Shown in pieces: positions 6,021 through 9,629 of a DNA stretch of 9,629 nucleotides. Source of the DNA: Alcaligenaceae bacterium (GTDB lineage Bacteria; Pseudomonadota; Gammaproteobacteria; Burkholderiales; Burkholderiaceae). The DNA lies in contig CANFEI010000022.1 of NCBI GenBank assembly GCA_947445495.1, forward strand, positions 1 to 9,629, given 5' to 3'. A model generated the notes under the pieces. The model had not been told where the DNA came from, searched no databases, and was given only the letters and a program-made list of their open reading frames with translations. Made by a program: the position numbers and the translations under genes. Every line of letters starts with the position of its first letter. The first letter of the stretch is position 1.

Positions 6021-7028
6021 ATGAAGTTAATAATTATGCCTTCGCGGCAAGGCCAGTATGCACCAATTACGCTTAGTGTTAGCGGATTGGTGATGCTTGT
6101 CGCCTTGTTGCTTGTGGCCACGCTCATCGCAGGCGCGGTGTTGCAGCGCATGGTTTGGACGCTGCAACCTGAAACTCAACCCTCTGCACTCGTGGTGGCA
6201 GCGATGGCGCCTGCCCCTGCTGTCGCGGCTTCGACGGATAATCAGACGGTGCAGCTATTGGCGACGAAGGTGGGTGAGCTGCAAGCCACGATTAAGCGAC
6301 TCGACGGGCTAGGGCAACGGGTCGCGAAGGTGGCGGGGTTGCCTGAGGGCGATATCGCGATCGTGTCGGACGCCCCCGAGGCCGCTGTTGTGTTGGATGA
6401 CCTGTGGGTACCTTTACCGCTTGGGCCACATGTACGTCCACTTTCTGAGCTTGAAAGTCAGCTCAATGCTGTCCAAGCGCGCGTCACGCGGCAAAGTGAT
6501 TATTTTTCAATGCTTGATCTTGCTGTCACTGAACGGGCTGCGACGGTCGCACGTTTACCTACAGCAATGCCGATTGAGTCCTACCCTTACTTGAGCTCTT
6601 CCTACGGATGGCGACGCAATCCGTTTAATGGGCAGATCAGTATGCATGAAGGCCTGGACTTCAGCGCACCTGAAGGTACGCCCATCCGTTCGGCATCCGG
6701 GGGAGTTGTGCGTACGGTGACGCAACACCGCGGCTTTGGCAATATGCTAGAGATCGATCACGGGGAAGGTTTAATCACACGTTATGCGCATGCGAAAGTC
6801 ATCCTGGTCAAAGAGGGTCAACTGGTCACGCGCGGGCAACTTATCGCAAGGGTGGGTTCAACGGGGCTATCGACTGGACCGCACCTTCACTTTGAGGTGC
6901 GGCAGGACGACCGACCGCTGGATCCGCGCGTATTTTTGGCGGGCCAACCAATGGCTAGCGCGCCGAGGGAAACTCAGCCCCTATCGGTTGGACCCTCGGG
7001 CGTTACATGGCGACCACGCCTGCGTTAA
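6021..7028 (+). CDS. membrane-anchored M23/LytM family metallopeptidase
   Basis: This is a probable zinc endopeptidase cutting peptidoglycan cross-links or stems in the periplasm. The 335-residue product has a short basic N-terminus, a membrane helix at about 19-42, an Ala/Pro-rich stretch, heptad-like segments at about 75-105 and 141-175 that could form coiled coils, and a C-terminal LytM domain from about 190 to 306. The domain is catalytically complete: SSSYGWRRNPF (192-202), HEGLD (His209 and Asp213), YAH (His257) and GPHLHFEV (His288 and His290), the HxxxD and HxH zinc and catalytic residues. The layout resembles MepM-like hydrolases or LytM regulators, but intact ligands argue for an active enzyme. 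The start has AAAGGAAG (6010-6017) upstream. Its promoter must lie inside the divergent dciA-like gene. The exact substrate is not shown by sequence. Confidence 0.9.
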   Translation: MKLIIMPSRQGQYAPITLSVSGLVMLVALLLVATLIAGAVLQRMVWTLQPETQPSALVVAAMAPAPAVAASTDNQTVQLLATKVGELQATIKRLDGLGQRVAKVAGLPEGDIAIVSDAPEAAVVLDDLWVPLPLGPHVRPLSELESQLNAVQARVTRQSDYFSMLDLAVTERAATVARLPTAMPIESYPYLSSSYGWRRNPFNGQISMHEGLDFSAPEGTPIRSASGGVVRTVTQHRGFGNMLEIDHGEGLITRYAHAKVILVKEGQLVTRGQLIARVGSTGLSTGPHLHFEVRQDDRPLDPRVFLAGQPMASAPRETQPLSVGPSGVTWRPRLR

Positions 7029-7063
7029 ACTGATCAACTTATCGCCACTATCTTTAGGCGTTT

Positions 7064-7072
7064 TGCTAATAT
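7064..7072 (+). promoter_or_regulatory. possible extended -10 promoter for secA
   Basis: TGCTAATAT in an AT-rich gap contains TG one base ahead of TAATAT (7067-7072), which fits an extended -10 element. No good -35 is seen 16-18 bp upstream. Transcription would start near 7079 and give a leader of about 48 nt that includes the hairpin at 7086-7106. Read-through from the M23 gene is equally possible, since there is no terminator between them. Confidence 0.4.
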
Positions 7073-7085
7073 TTTCTTAGCTTTA

Positions 7086-7106
7086 TTTGCGTGATCATCA
7101 CGCAAA
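7086..7106 (+). repeat. 9-bp perfect palindromic hairpin in the secA leader
   Basis: TTTGCGTGA (7086-7094) and TCACGCAAA (7098-7106) are exact reverse complements around the loop TCA. The hairpin ends 20 nt before the secA ATG. No T-run follows on either strand, so it is unlikely to be a terminator. It may be an operator for a dimeric regulator or an RNA structure influencing secA translation. Confidence 0.7.
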
Positions 7107-7126
7107 ATTGTCCGGGTCTCATACGC

Positions 7127-9629
7127 ATGCTTTCTTTGCTTAAAAAAATATTCGGTACACAAAATGATCGCCTGCTGAAGCAGTTGCGTCGTCAGGTTAA
7201 TCAGATTAATGCGCTCGAGCCTCAGATGCAGGCGCTGTCTGACGCAGAGTTGCGGGCCAAAACTGATGACTTTCGTGCGCGGGTGCAGGCCGGTGCGACC
7301 CTTGATTCGATACTGCTCGAAGCCTTCGCCGTTGTGAGAGAAGCAGGGGTGCGCGTCTTTGGTATGCGGCACTTCGATGTGCAGCTGATTGGCGGCATGG
7401 TGCTGCATTCGGGCAAGATCGCAGAAATGCGTACGGGTGAAGGTAAGACGCTGATGGCGACTTTACCGGTCTACCTGAACGCCCTGAGCGGACGCGGTGT
7501 CCATGTCGTGACGGTCAACGATTACCTGGCTCGGCGCGACGCCCAATGGATGGGCCGTTTGTATACCTATTTGGGTCTGACTGTCGGTGTGGTTGTTCCC
7601 CAGCAAGCTAACGATGAAAAAATTGCAGCCTATCGTGCCGACATCACGTATGGCACGAACAATGAATTTGGCTTTGACTATTTGCGCGACAACATGGAAT
7701 ACCGTGTTGAGGATCGACGCCAACGCACACTTGTGTATGCCATTGTCGACGAGGTTGATTCCATTCTGATCGATGAGGCGCGTACGCCGTTGATTATTTC
7801 TGGTCAAGCAGAGGATCATACGGAACTCTATGTTCGTATGAACGCTGTGCCGCCCTTGCTGACACGCATGGCGACTGAGCCTAAGCCTCAAGAGCCCGAA
7901 CCAGAAGGACACTATTGGGTTGATGAAAAAAACCACCAAGTTTTCTTATCCGAATCCGGGCACGAACAAGCCGAAGGGGTATTGACGCGTCTGGGCTTGT
8001 TGCCGGAGGGGCAGTCGCTGTACGAGCCGCGCAATATCAGTCTGATGCATCACCTCATGGCGAGCCTGCGCGCGCACAATCTCTTCCATCGTGATCAGCA
8101 TTATGTTGTTCAGGAAGATGAGGTGGTGATTGTTGACGAGTTTACGGGTCGCTTAATGGTGGGGCGTCGTTGGTCCGATGGTTTGCATCAGGCCGTTGAG
8201 GCGAAAGAAGGTGTGAAGATTCAGCTAGAGAATCAAACGCTGGCGTCTATTACATTTCAGAATTTTTTCCGTATGTACGAAAAACTGTCTGGCATGACCG
8301 GAACAGCGGATACAGAAGCCTACGAGTTCCAAGAGATTTATAGCCTTGAGACCGTGATCGTGCCGACCAATCGCCCGATGGTGCGTGCCGATCAGAACGA
8401 TCAGATTTTTAAAACTGCATTGGAGAAATTCAAAGCGATCGAGGCCGATATACGCGACTGCCAAGAGCGTGGCCAGCCCGTATTGGTGGGTACCACGAGT
8501 ATTGAGAACTCGGAACTGCTTTCGGGGATGTTAAGCAAATCCGGTCTACGGCATGAAGTGCTGAACGCCAAGCAACACGCACGCGAGGCTGAGATTGTGG
8601 CGCAGGCGGGTAAGCCTGGAAATATTACGATTGCAACCAACATGGCTGGACGTGGTACGGACATTGTGTTGGGCGGCAGTATTGAAAAGCATATTGAGGC
8701 AGTGCGCGCCAATGAAACGCGGTCCGAAGCCGACAAGCAGGTGCAAATCGACGCGATGCGTCAAGAGTGGCAGCCGTTGAGTGATCGCGTGAAGGCAGCA
8801 GGCGGTTTGCGCATTATTGGCACTGAGCGTCACGAGTCACGTCGTATTGATAATCAGCTGCGTGGTCGTGCGGGACGACAAGGTGATCCCGGATCTTCGC
8901 GCTTCTATCTTTCGCTCGAAGATCCACTGATGCGTATTTTTGCGGGTGATCGGGTACGCGCAATCATGGAGCGACTGAAATTGCCTGAGGGCGAGCCCAT
9001 TGAGGCTGGCATGGTGTCGCGCTCCATCGAGACAGCGCAGCGCAAAGTTGAGGGTCGTAACTTTGACGTGCGTAAGCAATTGCTCGAATATGACGATGTG
9101 GCAAACGAACAGCGTAAGGTTCTCTACGCGCAGCGTAACGAAGTGCTTGAGGCACAAACAATTGCCGAGACAGTCGACAATTTGCGCGATGGGACGTTCA
9201 CGGATCTGGTGACAAAGCATGTGCCTCCGGGCTCGGTCGAAGAACAATGGGATATCAACGCATTGCAAATGGCGCTCGATGCCAACTGGCAAATTGCGTT
9301 ACCTATTGCGCAGATGGTTCAAGATACCAAGAGCATTAACGACGAAGACGTTTTAGAGAAAGTTCTCGAGGCCGCACAGATAGCCTATCGTCAGAAAGTA
9401 GAGATGGTAGGCGCGGAGTCCTGGGCGGGTTTCGAGCGTTCCGTGATGCTCCAAGTGATCGATACGCAGTGGCGTGAGCACTTGTCGGCACTAGATCATT
9501 TGCGTCAAGGTATCCATCTGCGCGGTTACGCACAAAAAAATCCAAAACAAGAATACAAGCGCGAAGCGTTTGAATTGTTCTCGGATATGTTGGATCGTGT
9601 GCGTGACGATGTCATACGATTACTGATGA
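7127..9629 (+). CDS. secA: preprotein translocase ATPase SecA, 3' end beyond window
   Basis: SecA is the cytoplasmic and membrane-peripheral motor that pushes preproteins through SecYEG using ATP. The frame stays open for 834 codons to the window edge; the TGA in the last three bases is out of frame. Motifs in order are the N-terminus [12 protein letters not shown] (4-15), [16 protein letters not shown] (86-101), Walker A MRTGEGKT (101-108), NDYLARRDA (131-139), Walker [13 protein letters not shown] (207-218), KLSGMTGTA (386-394), [10 protein letters not shown] (504-513), the arginine-finger region [18 protein letters not shown] (579-596), and [16 protein letters not shown] (791-806) in the helical scaffold. 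The flexible C-terminal linker and zinc-binding tail (roughly the last 70-80 residues in relatives) lie outside. The ATG is certain from the conserved N-terminus, but no Shine-Dalgarno precedes it. Confidence 0.97.
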   Translation, partial: MLSLLKKIFGTQNDRLLKQLRRQVNQINALEPQMQALSDAELRAKTDDFRARVQAGATLDSILLEAFAVVREAGVRVFGMRHFDVQLIGGMVLHSGKIAEMRTGEGKTLMATLPVYLNALSGRGVHVVTVNDYLARRDAQWMGRLYTYLGLTVGVVVPQQANDEKIAAYRADITYGTNNEFGFDYLRDNMEYRVEDRRQRTLVYAIVDEVDSILIDEARTPLIISGQAEDHTELYVRMNAVPPLLTRMATEPKPQEPEPEGHYWVDEKNHQVFLSESGHEQAEGVLTRLGLLPEGQSLYEPRNISLMHHLMASLRAHNLFHRDQHYVVQEDEVVIVDEFTGRLMVGRRWSDGLHQAVEAKEGVKIQLENQTLASITFQNFFRMYEKLSGMTGTADTEAYEFQEIYSLETVIVPTNRPMVRADQNDQIFKTALEKFKAIEADIRDCQERGQPVLVGTTSIENSELLSGMLSKSGLRHEVLNAKQHAREAEIVAQAGKPGNITIATNMAGRGTDIVLGGSIEKHIEAVRANETRSEADKQVQIDAMRQEWQPLSDRVKAAGGLRIIGTERHESRRIDNQLRGRAGRQGDPGSSRFYLSLEDPLMRIFAGDRVRAIMERLKLPEGEPIEAGMVSRSIETAQRKVEGRNFDVRKQLLEYDDVANEQRKVLYAQRNEVLEAQTIAETVDNLRDGTFTDLVTKHVPPGSVEEQWDINALQMALDANWQIALPIAQMVQDTKSINDEDVLEKVLEAAQIAYRQKVEMVGAESWAGFERSVMLQVIDTQWREHLSALDHLRQGIHLRGYAQKNPKQEYKREAFELFSDMLDRVRDDVIRLLM

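Noticed and set aside
7086..7106. Palindrome read as an intrinsic terminator of the M23 gene
   Set aside because: Neither strand has a T-run after the stem.
7029..7126. SecM-like arrest peptide gene upstream of secA
   Set aside because: No small secreted ORF with a signal peptide and arrest-type C-terminus is present; the gene directly upstream is the M23 peptidase.
7463..7939. 158-codon minus-strand open frame inside secA
   Set aside because: It lies antisense to the SecA nucleotide-binding domain, which is intact, and has no recognisable protein motif.
9627..9629. Apparent TGA stop at the window end
   Set aside because: It is out of frame with secA, which stays open; the usual C-terminal tail is simply beyond the edge.
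1..9629. Mobile elements, CRISPR arrays, tRNA or rRNA genes, phage or defence genes
   Set aside because: No transposase, terminal repeats, spaced repeats, RNA gene folds or foreign-looking genes were seen; gene content is conserved core throughout.

Overview
This window is a stretch of conserved bacterial chromosome from the 3' half of the division and cell wall (dcw) cluster into secA. The order murC-ddl-ftsQ-ftsA-ftsZ-lpxC, then a DUF721/DciA-like gene on the opposite strand, an M23 peptidase and secA, together with the protein sequences, points to a betaproteobacterium of the order Burkholderiales. Alcaligenaceae relatives of Bordetella/Achromobacter are most likely, but base composition looks only moderately GC-rich, lower than Bordetella itself. 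The family assignment is inference from remembered gene order and protein motifs, not from a search.

Layout. Bases 1-4411 are one tightly packed plus-strand run: the last codons of murC, ddl (ATGA overlap with murC), ftsQ (GTG start), ftsA (4 nt after ftsQ) and, after a 172-nt gap rich in inverted repeats, ftsZ. A strong intrinsic terminator at 4459-4499 closes the run. lpxC then has its own promoter with a perfect TATAAT. It converges on, and overlaps by 62 bp, a minus-strand DUF721/DciA-like gene. That gene starts only 15 bp from the start of a divergent membrane-anchored M23/LytM peptidase. secA follows after a 98-nt leader containing a 9-bp perfect hairpin and runs off the right edge with 834 codons visible. 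Both the murC tail and secA are open at a window edge.

How the genes fit together. MurC and Ddl supply peptidoglycan precursor chemistry. FtsQ, FtsA and FtsZ build the septal ring. LpxC commits UDP-acyl-GlcNAc to lipid A. The M23 protein is a probable periplasmic or envelope-remodelling endopeptidase. DciA is the likely loader of the replicative helicase, and SecA drives protein export. The region is a growth hub coupling wall, outer-membrane, replication and secretion functions.

I see no mobile element, CRISPR array, RNA gene, defence system or clearly undescribed system. All protein genes are intact and family-typical where they lie inside the window. The points worth a second look are regulatory: the ftsA-ftsZ gap, where one arm of an inverted repeat can also pair with the ftsZ start codon region; the leaders of lpxC and secA, which have no convincing Shine-Dalgarno; and the overlapping convergent and divergent arrangement around the DciA-like gene.
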